Assembly (NCBI GenBank): GCA_031291445.1
Contig: JARLJA010000149.1
Coordinates: 1 to 64,000 of the forward strand
Source of the DNA: Xanthobacteraceae bacterium
GTDB taxonomy: Bacteria > Pseudomonadota > Alphaproteobacteria > Rhizobiales > Xanthobacteraceae
Direction: 5' to 3'
DNA: 64,000 nt
Numbering within the stretch: the stretch's first letter is position 1; each line of letters starts with the position of its first letter. The translations under genes were made by a program, and so were the position numbers. A model generated the notes under the pieces. That model saw only the letters and a list, made by a program, of their open reading frames with translations, searched no databases and had not been told where the DNA came from. Positions 27,770 to 36,270 of the stretch are shown here, one piece after another.

Positions 27770-28797
27770 CCATGCAGGATGTATTCAGACCGTTCGACGG
27801 CGCGCGGTTGGGGCTTCGCAGCCAGCCGCATGCGCCGCTCGCCGTGCTGGTCGTGCTCGCGGTGACGGGGGTTGCGTTCGCCGGCAGCAGCTACTGGACG
27901 TCGGTCGCCACGTCGACCTGCGCCACGGCGCTGGTCGTCGCCGGTACCGCCCTGCTGTTCGGCCGACTCGGCCTGGTGTCGCTGTGCCAGTTCGCGCTCG
28001 CGGGAATCAGCGGCTGGGCGACGCTACGCATCCATCACGCGCTGCACCCGCCGTTCGAGGTCTCGCTCGTTCTGGGCGGCCTGTGCGCCAGCGTCATCGG
28101 CGTGGTCTGGGGACTTCCCGCCCTGCGGATTCGCGGGCTCTACCTTGCGCTCGTTACCCTGATGCTGGCGGGCGCGTTCCAGGTCGTCATCAACGTTACG
28201 GGCTTTCCCAACGGCGGCCCTGGCCTGCTCGGGCAGGTGGTCGACGGGCCGCGCGTCATGATGGACCGGCCGGCGATCGCGAGGAGCGACCAGGCGTATC
28301 TGATCTACGTGGCCGGGCTGTTGCTGAGCGGGCTGCTGTTGATCGAGTTGCATCGGGTCAGCAAGGCCGGGCGGGCCTGGGCACTGATCCGGCGCAGCGA
28401 GCAGATGGCGCAGGCCTCCGGGGTGCGCGTCGTCTTCTACAAGGCCTGGGCGTTCGCGCTGAGCGGCTGGCTCGCGGGCATCGGCGGCGGCGCGATGGCC
28501 TGCACGTTCGGGCAGCTCGACAGCAGCGCGTTCGGCGCATCGGAATCGATCCTGCTGTTCGCCCTGACCGTCGTCGGCGGCGCGACGTCGTGGCTTGGCG
28601 TCGTCGTCGCGGCGGTCCTGATGCGCGCGGTGCCGGCGCTGTTCAACCAGGTCGGCGTGAACGGGTTCGTCGCCATGATCCTGTTCGGCGTTGCGCTGGT
28701 GCATGCGTTGATCAACGCCCGCGAGGGGATCGCGGGGCAGATCATCGAATCCCTCAAGAGCGGAAAGTCCGCCGGCAACCGGGCGGAACGCCAATGA
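27766..28797 (+). CDS. Branched-chain-type ABC permease (LivM-like)
   Basis: This 343-residue permease begins MTMQDVFRPFDGARLG and has about ten hydrophobic segments. LVSLCQFALAGISGWA and PALRIRGLYLALVTLMLAGAFQVV are LivM hallmarks. The loop YKAWAFALSGWLAGIGGGAMACTFGQLDSSAF and LTVVGGATSWLGVVVAAVLMRAVP carry the coupling region. The start overlaps the previous stop (ATGA) at 27766; an in-frame ATG at 27772 is an alternative. It ends in a 4-nt overlap with the ATPase gene, so the operon is translationally coupled. Confidence 0.87.
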   Translation: MTMQDVFRPFDGARLGLRSQPHAPLAVLVVLAVTGVAFAGSSYWTSVATSTCATALVVAGTALLFGRLGLVSLCQFALAGISGWATLRIHHALHPPFEVSLVLGGLCASVIGVVWGLPALRIRGLYLALVTLMLAGAFQVVINVTGFPNGGPGLLGQVVDGPRVMMDRPAIARSDQAYLIYVAGLLLSGLLLIELHRVSKAGRAWALIRRSEQMAQASGVRVVFYKAWAFALSGWLAGIGGGAMACTFGQLDSSAFGASESILLFALTVVGGATSWLGVVVAAVLMRAVPALFNQVGVNGFVAMILFGVALVHALINAREGIAGQIIESLKSGKSAGNRAERQ

Positions 28798-29504
28798 TCC
28801 GCCTGGAGAACCTCACCGTGTCGTTCGGCGGCGTCACCGCGCTCGATGCGCTGGACGTGGAGCTGACGGCGCCGGTCGTCGGCCTGATCGGACCGAACGG
28901 CGCAGGAAAGACCACGCTGCTCAACGTGATGTCGGGCTTCGTGACGCCGCGGGGGGGAGACGTCTTCCTTGCCGGCCAGCGCCTGACCCATCTGAGGCCC
29001 GCCGACCGCGCGCGGCTCGGCCTGCGGCGCACGTTCCAGCAGGAGCAGGTCGTCGAGGAGCTGACGGTCTGGGAGAACGTGCAGGCCATCGCGGACCACC
29101 TCGCCGATCCGCGGCGGGGTCGCGCCGAGATCGCGCGCGCGATCGGGCGCGTCGGCCTGTCGGGCAAGGAACGGATGCCTGGCGCGCATCTCAACCTGCT
29201 GGAGCGACGCCTGGTCGAGCTGGCGAAAACCCTGGTCGGCGGTCCGAAAGCGATCCTGCTCGACGAGCCCGGTGCCGGCCTCGACGAGATCGAAAGCCGC
29301 CGGTTGTACACGCTGCTGAAGGACATTCCGGGCGAGCTCGGCGCGCAGATGGTGGTTATCGATCACGACGCAGAGATGATTTCGTCCTTCTGCGAGCAGA
29401 CCGTCGTCCTCGATTTCGGACGCCTGCTGGCGTGCGGGCCTACCAAAGCCGTCCTCAACGACGAAGCAGTTCGTCGCGCCTATCTCGGAAGCGCCTCGTC
29501 ATGA
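28794..29504 (+). CDS. Branched-chain-type ABC ATPase (LivG-like)
   Basis: The 236-residue ATPase has Walker A GPNGAGKTTL, the Q-loop in RRTFQQEQVVEEL, Walker B AILLDEPGAGLDEIE and the switch His in VVIDHDAEMI. The ABC signature is degenerate: LNLLERRLVELAKTL where LSGGxxxRxxIA or LPYGxQKRxEIA is usual. Homologues in this subfamily do tolerate such a change. The start is fixed by the ATGA overlap at 28794; the long upstream track ORF is a shadow of the permease. Confidence 0.88.
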   Translation: MIRLENLTVSFGGVTALDALDVELTAPVVGLIGPNGAGKTTLLNVMSGFVTPRGGDVFLAGQRLTHLRPADRARLGLRRTFQQEQVVEELTVWENVQAIADHLADPRRGRAEIARAIGRVGLSGKERMPGAHLNLLERRLVELAKTLVGGPKAILLDEPGAGLDEIESRRLYTLLKDIPGELGAQMVVIDHDAEMISSFCEQTVVLDFGRLLACGPTKAVLNDEAVRRAYLGSASS

Positions 29505-30229
29505 CGCTGCAAGATCGCCTCGAGATCGCCGATCTGTTCGTCGACCGCGGGCGGCGCCCCGTGCTGCGCGACATCCATCTCACCCTCGGATCCGCCGAGA
29601 TCCTGAGCCTGCTCGGCGCCAACGGGGCGGGAAAGTCGACGCTGGTGCTGGCGATCGGCGGCCTGCTGCCGGTGCGGTTGGGGACGATGAAGCTCGGCGA
29701 CGTGTCCCTGGTGGGCGCAGAGCCGTACGAGATCCGCAGACACGGCGTCGCCATCGTGCATCAGGGCCATCCCGTCCTGGGCGGACTGACGGTTCGGGAC
29801 AATTTGCGGACCGCGGGCCTGTTCCTGGGCAAGGCCGAGGCTGAGCGCCAGGTCGAGGCGGCGCTCGCCGTGCTGCCGGAGCTGAAGCCGAAGCTCGGCA
29901 TCGACGCGAGCGCGCTGTCCGGCGGCCAGAAGCAGATGCTCTGCATCGCCCAGGCCCTGATCATCCGGCCCCGCTTCCTTCTGATCGACGAACTGTCGTT
30001 CGGCCTCGCCCCCGCCATCGTGTCCCGGCTCGGCGACGTCATCAGGGATGTCGCGCTCAACGGTGTCGGCGTCCTGCTGATCGAGCAGTTCACCAGCCTC
30101 GCATTGTCGCTCGCCGATCGGGCGATGCTGCTGGAACGCGGCAAGGTCGTGTTCGAAGGAACGGCGCAGGAGCTCCGCGACCGTCCGTCGATCCTGCACG
30201 GCGCCTATCTGGCGGCGGCGGACGCTTGA
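29501..30229 (+). CDS. Branched-chain-type ABC ATPase (LivF-like)
   Basis: This 242-residue ATPase completes the importer. Walker A is GANGAGKSTL, the signature LSGGQKQMLCIAQAL, Walker B LLIDELSFGLAP, and the switch His normally seen after VEQ is replaced by the VLLIEQFTSLALSLADRAMLLERGKVV pattern usual for LivF. The start overlaps the LivG-like stop (ATGA at 29501). The alpha/beta hydrolase starts about 40 nt after its end, suggesting a single long transcript through to the second monooxygenase. Confidence 0.88.
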   Translation: MTLQDRLEIADLFVDRGRRPVLRDIHLTLGSAEILSLLGANGAGKSTLVLAIGGLLPVRLGTMKLGDVSLVGAEPYEIRRHGVAIVHQGHPVLGGLTVRDNLRTAGLFLGKAEAERQVEAALAVLPELKPKLGIDASALSGGQKQMLCIAQALIIRPRFLLIDELSFGLAPAIVSRLGDVIRDVALNGVGVLLIEQFTSLALSLADRAMLLERGKVVFEGTAQELRDRPSILHGAYLAAADA

Positions 30230-30270
30230 GGCGGGCCGAATACAGAAACGCATCGGGAAAGGAACAGCAT

Positions 30271-31161
30271 ATGCCGAGAGCGAGAGCAGGCAACGTCGAG
30301 ATCGAATATGTGAGGCATGGGCACGCAGCGGCCCCGGCCTTCCTGCTGTTGATGGGCGCCACCGAGCAGCTCGTGATGTGGCCGGATACCCTGATCGAGG
30401 CGCTGGTCGGCGCCGGATTCCAGGTCGTGACGTTCGACTATCGCGATGTCGGCCTGAGCACCAAGTTTGATGCCAGTGGTCCGGTCGACATTCCGAAGCT
30501 GGTCGGGGACCTGATGGCCGGACAGCCGGTCTCCGTGCCCTACACGCTGTCCGACATGGCACGGGATGCGGTCGCCGTGCTCGACGACTGCGGGCTTGCC
30601 GCGGCCCACGTCGCGGGCCTGTCGCTTGGCGGAATGATTGCGCAGGTGATGGCGATCGAGCATCCGTCCCGCGTGCTGAGCCTGACATCGATCGCGTCGA
30701 CCACCGGCGATCGGGACCTTCCGCCGCCGACGCCGGGCGCCGTGATGACCATGTTCGCCGTGCCGCCGGGCTCGCCTGACCAGGCGTGGATCGACGCGCG
30801 CGTTGCAGCGATGCGGGCCATGCAGGGCACCGCCTATGTCGCAACCGAGGCGGAGATGCGGGCGGCCGCGGAGGCTTCCGTGAAGCGCAACCTCTCGCCC
30901 GCGGGCGGCACGCGGCACATCGCGGCATCGATCGTGACGCCGCCGCGCGGCGAACTGCTCAAGTCGTTCCAGCGGCCTGCCCAAGCGATTCACGGGACGG
31001 ACGATCAGGTCATGTCGCCGCTGTGCGGGCGGCGTACCGCGGAGAGCCTGCCGAAAGGCCGGCTGATCATGATCAAGGGCATGGGCCACGGGCTGTCGCG
31101 CAGCCTGATGCCGGTCTGGGCCGAACATCTGATCGCGCTGGCCGGGACGGCCGTCGCCTAA
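30271..31161 (+). CDS. Alpha/beta hydrolase (small-molecule esterase/hydrolase type)
   Basis: The 296-residue protein has the classical fold: LLLMGATEQLVMW (oxyanion region), TFDYRDVGLSTKFDA, nucleophile Ser in VAGLSLGGMIAQ, acid Asp in HGTDDQVMSP, and His in IKGMGHGLSRS. The pattern GDYRDxGxS is that of the 3-oxoadipate enol-lactonase/aclacinomycin methylesterase-like group, but the exact reaction is open. ATG 30271 has GGGAAAGGA upstream; the longer track start at 30226 overlaps the ATPase gene and is less likely. It sits between the importer and the second FAD monooxygenase. Confidence 0.85.
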   Translation: MPRARAGNVEIEYVRHGHAAAPAFLLLMGATEQLVMWPDTLIEALVGAGFQVVTFDYRDVGLSTKFDASGPVDIPKLVGDLMAGQPVSVPYTLSDMARDAVAVLDDCGLAAAHVAGLSLGGMIAQVMAIEHPSRVLSLTSIASTTGDRDLPPPTPGAVMTMFAVPPGSPDQAWIDARVAAMRAMQGTAYVATEAEMRAAAEASVKRNLSPAGGTRHIAASIVTPPRGELLKSFQRPAQAIHGTDDQVMSPLCGRRTAESLPKGRLIMIKGMGHGLSRSLMPVWAEHLIALAGTAVA

Positions 31162-31196
31162 GGCATTCGATCATTTGAGCGAGAACGAGGACGCAG

Positions 31197-32411
31197 ATGG
31201 GTGAGAAGCGTGTTGTGGTTGCGGGCGCGGGCCCGGTTGGCATGGTGTTGGCGCTCGCGCTGCGGAGGGAGGGCATTCCGGTGACGGTGGTCGAAGCGGG
31301 CTCGACCTACTGCCAGGAATTCCGCGCGCCGGCGTTCCACTCGCCGACGCTCGACATTCTCGACGGTCTCGGCATGGCGGATCCGATGCTGAAGATCGGC
31401 TTGAAGGTGCCGGTCATGCGTTTCGCCGACCGCGCGCTGGGACGCCGGGTCGATCTCGATCTCGGCATTCTCGGGGACCGGGGACTGACCCGACATCCCT
31501 ATGATCTGATCATCGGGCAATCCGCGTTTGCGAAGATCGGCTACGAGCTGTGCGTCGAGGCCGGCGTCGAATTCCTGTTCGACCATCGCGTCGAGCGGGC
31601 GGAGCAGGACGAGCATGCGGCCCGCGTGGTGTGCCAGACCGCACATGGGCAGGTCACGGTCGCGGGAGCTTACGTCGTCGGCTGCGATGGCGGCCGCAGC
31701 GCCGTGCGCAAATCGCTGCCGGTGGCGTTCGAAGGCTTTACCTGGTCCGAGCGCTTCCTGATGATCCACACCACCGAAAATCTGGAGCCGATTCTCGGCA
31801 AGACGATCTTCCTCGCCGACGGGCCGGACTGGCGGCTGGTGCTGAAGATACCGTTCGGGCCGGGGCCCAACGACTGGGTCACCCGCCTCGTGAGCTCTCT
31901 GGCTCCCGGTATCAGCGAGGAGGAAGTCAGCGATCCGGCGTTTCTGCAGAAGCGCTTCGACGGCCTGGTCGAAGGCCGCACCGCGCCGTTCCCGATCCGC
32001 GACTACTACATCTACAATGTGCACCAGCGGGTGGCGTCGAGCCTTCGGATCGGGCGCATTCTGCTGGCCGGCGACGCCGCCCACATCAACAATCCGCTGG
32101 GTGGGCAGGGCCTCAACTGCGGCATTCACGACGCGGTCAATCTCGCGGGAAAGCTCGGCGCCGTCTGGCGGTCGGAAGCCGGACCGGAACTTCTCGATCT
32201 CTACGATCGACAGCGCCGGCTGACCAACACCGAGTACATCCAGAAGGTGTCGATCGAGAACAAGGAGCGGCAGGAGGAGGCCGATCTGGTCAAACGTGCG
32301 GCAGCGATGGATTTCATGGAGCAGTTGGCGCGCGACGACGACATGCGTGTCGGCTTTCTCACGCGTTGGACCATGATCGACAGCCTGGCCTATGCCAATT
32401 CGATCACGTGA
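31197..32411 (+). CDS. FAD-dependent monooxygenase (PHBH/MhpA fold)
   Basis: This 404-residue class A flavin monooxygenase begins with KRVVVAGAGPVGMVLALALRREGIPVTVVEAG (FAD ADP-binding) and has the DG motif VVGCDGGRSAVRKSL and the second FAD motif ILLAGDAAHINNPLGGQGLNCGIHDAVNLAGKL. It is shorter than the first monooxygenase of the island and lacks the thioredoxin-like tail. It should hydroxylate an aromatic or polyketide-like ring. It is the last gene of the importer-hydrolase-monooxygenase run. Confidence 0.88.
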   Translation: MGEKRVVVAGAGPVGMVLALALRREGIPVTVVEAGSTYCQEFRAPAFHSPTLDILDGLGMADPMLKIGLKVPVMRFADRALGRRVDLDLGILGDRGLTRHPYDLIIGQSAFAKIGYELCVEAGVEFLFDHRVERAEQDEHAARVVCQTAHGQVTVAGAYVVGCDGGRSAVRKSLPVAFEGFTWSERFLMIHTTENLEPILGKTIFLADGPDWRLVLKIPFGPGPNDWVTRLVSSLAPGISEEEVSDPAFLQKRFDGLVEGRTAPFPIRDYYIYNVHQRVASSLRIGRILLAGDAAHINNPLGGQGLNCGIHDAVNLAGKLGAVWRSEAGPELLDLYDRQRRLTNTEYIQKVSIENKERQEEADLVKRAAAMDFMEQLARDDDMRVGFLTRWTMIDSLAYANSIT

Positions 32412-32951
32412 ACGCCGGGCGGACGGGTGTGGTGTCTAACCCTCCATGTTAGGGGCCCCGCCGGCAGGTTCCAAGGTTGTGGCCACAGGGATCGTGACGG
32501 ACGGCGCCAAGCAGGTCACGTTCCGCACTTCCGGACACAACGCACGCTCGTCTTGGCGCGATCTGCTTGCCAATCGAGAGATCCGCGTCTTGATGCGACA
32601 TGCGTACGACATGGCGCCAGAAAAACTTGATAAATCAATGCTTGCGTGGATTTTGAGTCCGCCATCCGGAGGTTCGAATCCTCCCGCCCCGGCCGGAATT
32701 TTCTGTCGGAATCGCCCTCGAACTGCGGGTTTCGCTGCAGAATGTGCGAATTTTTGGCGCGTCCGGGCTCTGTCGCCGCATGCCCCAATTTCGGCGGTTA
32801 GGGCTGAAATTCTCCGCCCGACCTCTCCACCCTTCCCGTTTTGGAGAAGATCGACCGAGGTCCGATCGCGACCGTGATTCTTTAATCCAATCATGGCATT
32901 CTGGCAGGCGATCCACTCACCTGCGGACAGGCATTTCAACCGGGGCATGGC
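32412..32951. other. 540-nt gene-free junction containing the right end of the island
   Basis: No convincing gene. The ORF at 32446-32877 has no known features and reads straight through the tRNA fragment. The minus-strand reading GREDSNLRMADSKST is the familiar false ORF produced by tRNA sequence. The tRNA-Gln half copy at 32646-32694 is listed separately. Confidence 0.6.
32646..32694 (+). repeat. Truncated tRNA-Gln 3' half (island right end, att-like)
   Basis: The 49 nt align without gaps to 18822-18870 of the intact tRNA-Gln gene with 44 identities. The anticodon stem GTGGA/TCCGC (one G-T pair), loop with TTG, and T arm GGAGG-TTCGAAT-CCTCC are all still foldable, but there is no D arm or 5' acceptor strand, so it is not a working tRNA. 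Confidence 0.85.
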
Positions 32952-34511
32952 ATGTTCAATCGACTGACGACGGCGCATCCCACCATGGCGATGCGGCGTT
33001 GGGGACCTCTCGTCCCTGCGACATTTGCGGCGATCGCCGCACTGACGGCCCCGAGCGTCGATGCCGCGGCGAGACAGGCGCGCCCGGCGCGCCCCATTGA
33101 GGCGAGGGCGCCGCGCGATGCAGGCGAGCCGATCATGGCGATCGTGTCGATCAAGTCCCAGCAGGTGACTTTTTACGATGCCGACGGCTGGATCCTGCGC
33201 GCACCGGTGTCGACCGGCGTTGCGGGACGCGAGACGCCGGCCGGGGTCTTCGCCGTCGTCGAGAAGGACAAGGACCACCACTCGACCCTCTATGACGATG
33301 CCTGGATGCCGAACATGCAGCGCATCACCTGGAATGGCCTCGCGCTGCACGGCGGGCCGCTGCCGGGGTATGCGGCCTCGCACGGCTGCGTGCGGATGCC
33401 CTACGAGTTCGCCGAGGACCTGTTCGAGAAGACGCGGATCGGAATGCGGGTGATCATCTCGCCCAACGACGCGACTCCGATTGCGTTCGCGCATCCCGCG
33501 CTGTTCGTGCCGAACGCGGAGGCCGTCGCGGCGGCTCCGGCGCGCGCCGAGACGCTGTCCCGCGAAGCCGAGGCGGCCGCCGCCGCGGCCGAAGAGGCGA
33601 AGACCGCTGCTGCGGCCGCCGCGCGCGAAACGGCATCGCTCACGGCGTCGCTGCGCAAGCTCGCAACGCTCAAGAGGAGCGCCGACGCCGAACTCGCATT
33701 CGCGGACCGGGCGCTCGCCGCGGCAAAGACGGAGCAGGCGACGGCGCGGGCCGAGGACCTGAAGCAGAAGGCGGCCCCCAAGGCCGAGAAGCTGGGGGCG
33801 GAACTTGCCACTGCCACGGCCGATGCGAAATCGAAGGTCGAGGCCGTGGCCGCCGCGAAGGACGCCGCCAAGGCGGCCGCGGCGCGGAAGGCCGACGCCA
33901 CGCGGGCGGCAACCGAGGCGAAGCTCGCGCTCGAGCCGGTCTCGGTCTACATCAGCCGCGCCACGCAGAGGCTTTACGTGCGGCGCAACACGCACAAGCC
34001 GTGGGCCGATGGGGGCGAGGTGTTCGATGCGACCCTCGAGGCTCCGGTCACGATCCGCGATCCCGACAAGCCGATCGGCACCCATGTGTTCACGGCGGTG
34101 GCGCGCACCGACACGGGTCTGCGCTGGACCGCGGTGACGGTCGACAACGCCGACGACGCCAAGGACGCGCTCGACCGCATCACCATCCCGCAGGACGTGC
34201 TCGATCGCATCGCGCCGACCGCCTTGCCGCGATCCTCGATCATCGTCTCGGACGAGCCGCTGAGCAGCGAGACCAACTACCGCACCGAGTTCGTCGCGGT
34301 GCTGAACAACCAGCCCCAGGGCGGCTTCGTGACGCGCCGGCCGACCGTCGACGTCGTCGCGAGCCGCGACGGCGGGGCGGACGACGGCTTCGGCTTCGGC
34401 TTCCTGTTCCAGCGCAATCCGGACCCCCAGGCCGTTCCCATGCGGCGACGCAGCGGCCAGGTCACCTACCCGGCACAACAGGGCTCGTGGCCGTTTCAAC
34501 AGAGATGGTGA
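32952..34511 (+). CDS. Large L,D-transpeptidase-like protein with two YkuD-like regions
   Basis: The 519-residue exported protein has a signal-like N-terminus (residues 1-38) and a YkuD domain (about 62-170) with His133 in LALHGGPLPGYAASHGCVRMP and the nucleophile Cys146. A long Ala/Glu/Lys-rich stretch (about 180-330) is predicted as coiled coil. A second YkuD-like part (about 332-450: VYISRATQRLYVRRNTHKPW...PIGTHVFTAV) ends at LPRSSIIVSDEPLSSET, without an SxGC motif. The Gly/Phe tail is disordered. The first half should cross-link peptidoglycan; the second is probably structural or binding. Confidence 0.85.
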   Translation: MFNRLTTAHPTMAMRRWGPLVPATFAAIAALTAPSVDAAARQARPARPIEARAPRDAGEPIMAIVSIKSQQVTFYDADGWILRAPVSTGVAGRETPAGVFAVVEKDKDHHSTLYDDAWMPNMQRITWNGLALHGGPLPGYAASHGCVRMPYEFAEDLFEKTRIGMRVIISPNDATPIAFAHPALFVPNAEAVAAAPARAETLSREAEAAAAAAEEAKTAAAAAARETASLTASLRKLATLKRSADAELAFADRALAAAKTEQATARAEDLKQKAAPKAEKLGAELATATADAKSKVEAVAAAKDAAKAAAARKADATRAATEAKLALEPVSVYISRATQRLYVRRNTHKPWADGGEVFDATLEAPVTIRDPDKPIGTHVFTAVARTDTGLRWTAVTVDNADDAKDALDRITIPQDVLDRIAPTALPRSSIIVSDEPLSSETNYRTEFVAVLNNQPQGGFVTRRPTVDVVASRDGGADDGFGFGFLFQRNPDPQAVPMRRRSGQVTYPAQQGSWPFQQRW

Positions 34512-34568
34512 TCAGACGCGGCACGCCGCATATAGGCCGCGGTCTCCCTCGACGTGGTGTGCCAGGGT

Positions 34569-35573
34569 TCAAAGCGACGGAATCAAGAGCGCCCTGGCGC
34601 CCGGCGTTGCTTCGTAGGCCATGGCGTCGTCGATCTGCTCGAAGCTGAATTCCTTCCCGATCCTGGTCCTGAATAATGGATCGTCGATCAGACCTTCAAT
34701 GTCTTTCCGCGCGGCGGCGAGGCTTTGCGGGTCGCGAACGGTCGCGGTCTCCAGATTTGAAAACCGCCTGAGAGTGAGATTCTTCCCCATGACGAGCATG
34801 GTCGGGAACGAGATTGGCGTGGGGCCGCCCAAGAAGCCGTAGATGGAGACCGTCGCGTTCATCGGCAGGACTGGCACAATCCGGCTGAGCAGACCGCCGC
34901 CAACCCCGTCGAAGACGGCCGTGGCCCCAAGCTCCTCGGCGAGCGCGCCGAGGTCGCTCTCGAAGCCTTCGTTCGCGGTAACGACGACGTGCTTCGCTCC
35001 GTGCCGAATGAGATCGTCCCGCGACGCGGTCGACCGGACGAGGAAGATGGCCTCCACGTTTCGCCGTCGTGTGAGCGAAACCGCAATACGTCCCGTGGCG
35101 GAGCTTCCCGCCGTCACAATGACGGCCTTGTGCCCTGCGGCGGCAGCCTCTGAGAGGAAGGCGTAGACCGTGAGGATGTTGGCAAACGATCCGCAATAGT
35201 CCCGACCGTGAACACTGTCGGGCAGGATGAGGCAGTTTGCATAGGGAACCTGCGCCCTGCCACACCAGACGCCGATCGTGTCCTGGCTTCTGGTGAGGGT
35301 TTTGTAGATTGCGACCTGCCTGCCCGCATAGTCTTCGGGAACGCCGGCTCCGATGGCAACGACCGTGCCGCCCCCGTTGCTCCCGTAGACATCGTTACCG
35401 CCAGAGGCGAACGCGGCAGCTCCGGGCAGGGGCCTTGTCAGGAAAAACTTGTCGCCGTGGGTAATCGTCGAGGCGTCCATGTCGACGAGAACATGGCCCG
35501 GCGGTGGCTCCTCCGGCGTCGGGATGTCACGAACCTCCAATGTCCTGTCCGCAGTCACGCATATCGCTTTCAA
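34569..35573 (-). CDS. Zinc-independent medium-chain dehydrogenase (quinone oxidoreductase-like)
   Basis: The 334-residue MDR-family protein has a GroES-like N-terminal domain (ICVTADRTLEVRDIPTPEEPPPGHVLVDMDAS) and a Rossmann domain with VIVTAGSSATGRIAVSL. It ends in EQIDDAMAYEATPGARALLIP. The structural zinc cysteines are missing, as in quinone oxidoreductases. It lies divergently next to an HxlR regulator with 111 nt between, the standard pairing for stress-responsive quinone reductases, so it is likely controlled by that regulator. Confidence 0.85.
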   Translation of the reverse strand: MKAICVTADRTLEVRDIPTPEEPPPGHVLVDMDASTITHGDKFFLTRPLPGAAAFASGGNDVYGSNGGGTVVAIGAGVPEDYAGRQVAIYKTLTRSQDTIGVWCGRAQVPYANCLILPDSVHGRDYCGSFANILTVYAFLSEAAAAGHKAVIVTAGSSATGRIAVSLTRRRNVEAIFLVRSTASRDDLIRHGAKHVVVTANEGFESDLGALAEELGATAVFDGVGGGLLSRIVPVLPMNATVSIYGFLGGPTPISFPTMLVMGKNLTLRRFSNLETATVRDPQSLAAARKDIEGLIDDPLFRTRIGKEFSFEQIDDAMAYEATPGARALLIPSL

Positions 35574-35684
35574 CGCAACCTCCTGCTTCGGCAGAGCGCT
35601 GGATTGCGGCGACCGAAGCTTGCCGCAATGATGCCAAGTCGCTAGGTTTCAACAAGTACGGACTTTTTTGTTAGTGGCTTCCGC

Positions 35685-36017
35685 ATGAAAGCTCTTCCGC
35701 AATGCCCGGTGACCTTTGCTTCCCGCGTCGTGGGCGGCCGATGGAAGGCCAAGATCATTTGGGCGCTCCTCCGACACGAAAATCTTCGATACTCCGAGGT
35801 TCGCAGGGCATGTCCGCCGATCAGCGATCGGATCTTGTCGAAGGAGCTGAATGAGCTTGAAGACTGGGGCCTGATACTGAGGCGAGAATATTCCACCATA
35901 CCACCCAAGACCGAATACAGCCTGACTGCGCTGGGCCTGACGCTCCGTCCTCTGATGGCCGCGATGGCGGAGTGGGGAGAGAAAACGCAGGCCGCGATCG
36001 GTGTGATATCGAACTAA
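35685..36017 (+). CDS. HxlR-family transcriptional regulator
   Basis: This 110-residue winged-helix protein has the HxlR pattern: CPVTFASRVVGGRWKAKIIWALLRHENLRYSEVRRACPPISDRILSKELNELEDWGLILRREYSTIPPKTEYSLTALGLTL. The Cys near the N-terminus (Cys7) is the residue that senses electrophiles or quinones in several members. It is divergent from the oxidoreductase gene, the usual arrangement for local control. Confidence 0.88.
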   Translation: MKALPQCPVTFASRVVGGRWKAKIIWALLRHENLRYSEVRRACPPISDRILSKELNELEDWGLILRREYSTIPPKTEYSLTALGLTLRPLMAAMAEWGEKTQAAIGVISN

Positions 36018-36270
36018 TCGGGCTCCGCTCCAGCCTCGCGTCGAACGCGGCTTCGTCAGCCGCAGCAGATCAGGTTCGACCGGCGCCGCCAGGCCCGGAG
36101 TGGCAATGCTGCCACCCTCCGGGGGTGGGGTTTGATGCCGGCAGCACTCCTGCGCCGCGGATCGATTGGTCCCAAATCTCCGCACAGAAGCGTTTCCTCC
36201 GGTTTTGTTTGCGTATAGGCTGACAAAAAAGGCAAGGCGCGGTACGGCGCCGCCATCGCGGGAGGACAAG

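Larger units (their letters stand above)
18872..32694. mobile_element. Probable genomic island inserted at tRNA-Gln (about 13.8 kb)
   Basis: The segment is bounded on the left by the intact tRNA-Gln gene and on the right by a gap-free copy of its last 49 nt before CCA (44 of 49 identical). This is the usual result of integrase-mediated insertion into a tRNA 3' end. It carries mobile-gene scars at the left end (RHS piece, truncated IS3 OrfA) and a regulator-transporter-catabolism gene set. No integrase is left, so it is probably fixed. The five mismatches in the right copy argue for an old event or for insertion of an element carrying its own tRNA piece. Confidence 0.6.

Noticed and set aside
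32446-32877. 143-residue ORF at the island right end as an integrase remnant
   Set aside because: No tyrosine-recombinase motif (R..HxxR..Y) is visible, and the frame reads through the tRNA fragment.
36155-36180. ATCGATTGGTCCC upstream of the orphan binding protein, considered as a nod box core
   Set aside because: It lacks the AAACAATC half and the paired AT-N10-GAT motifs.
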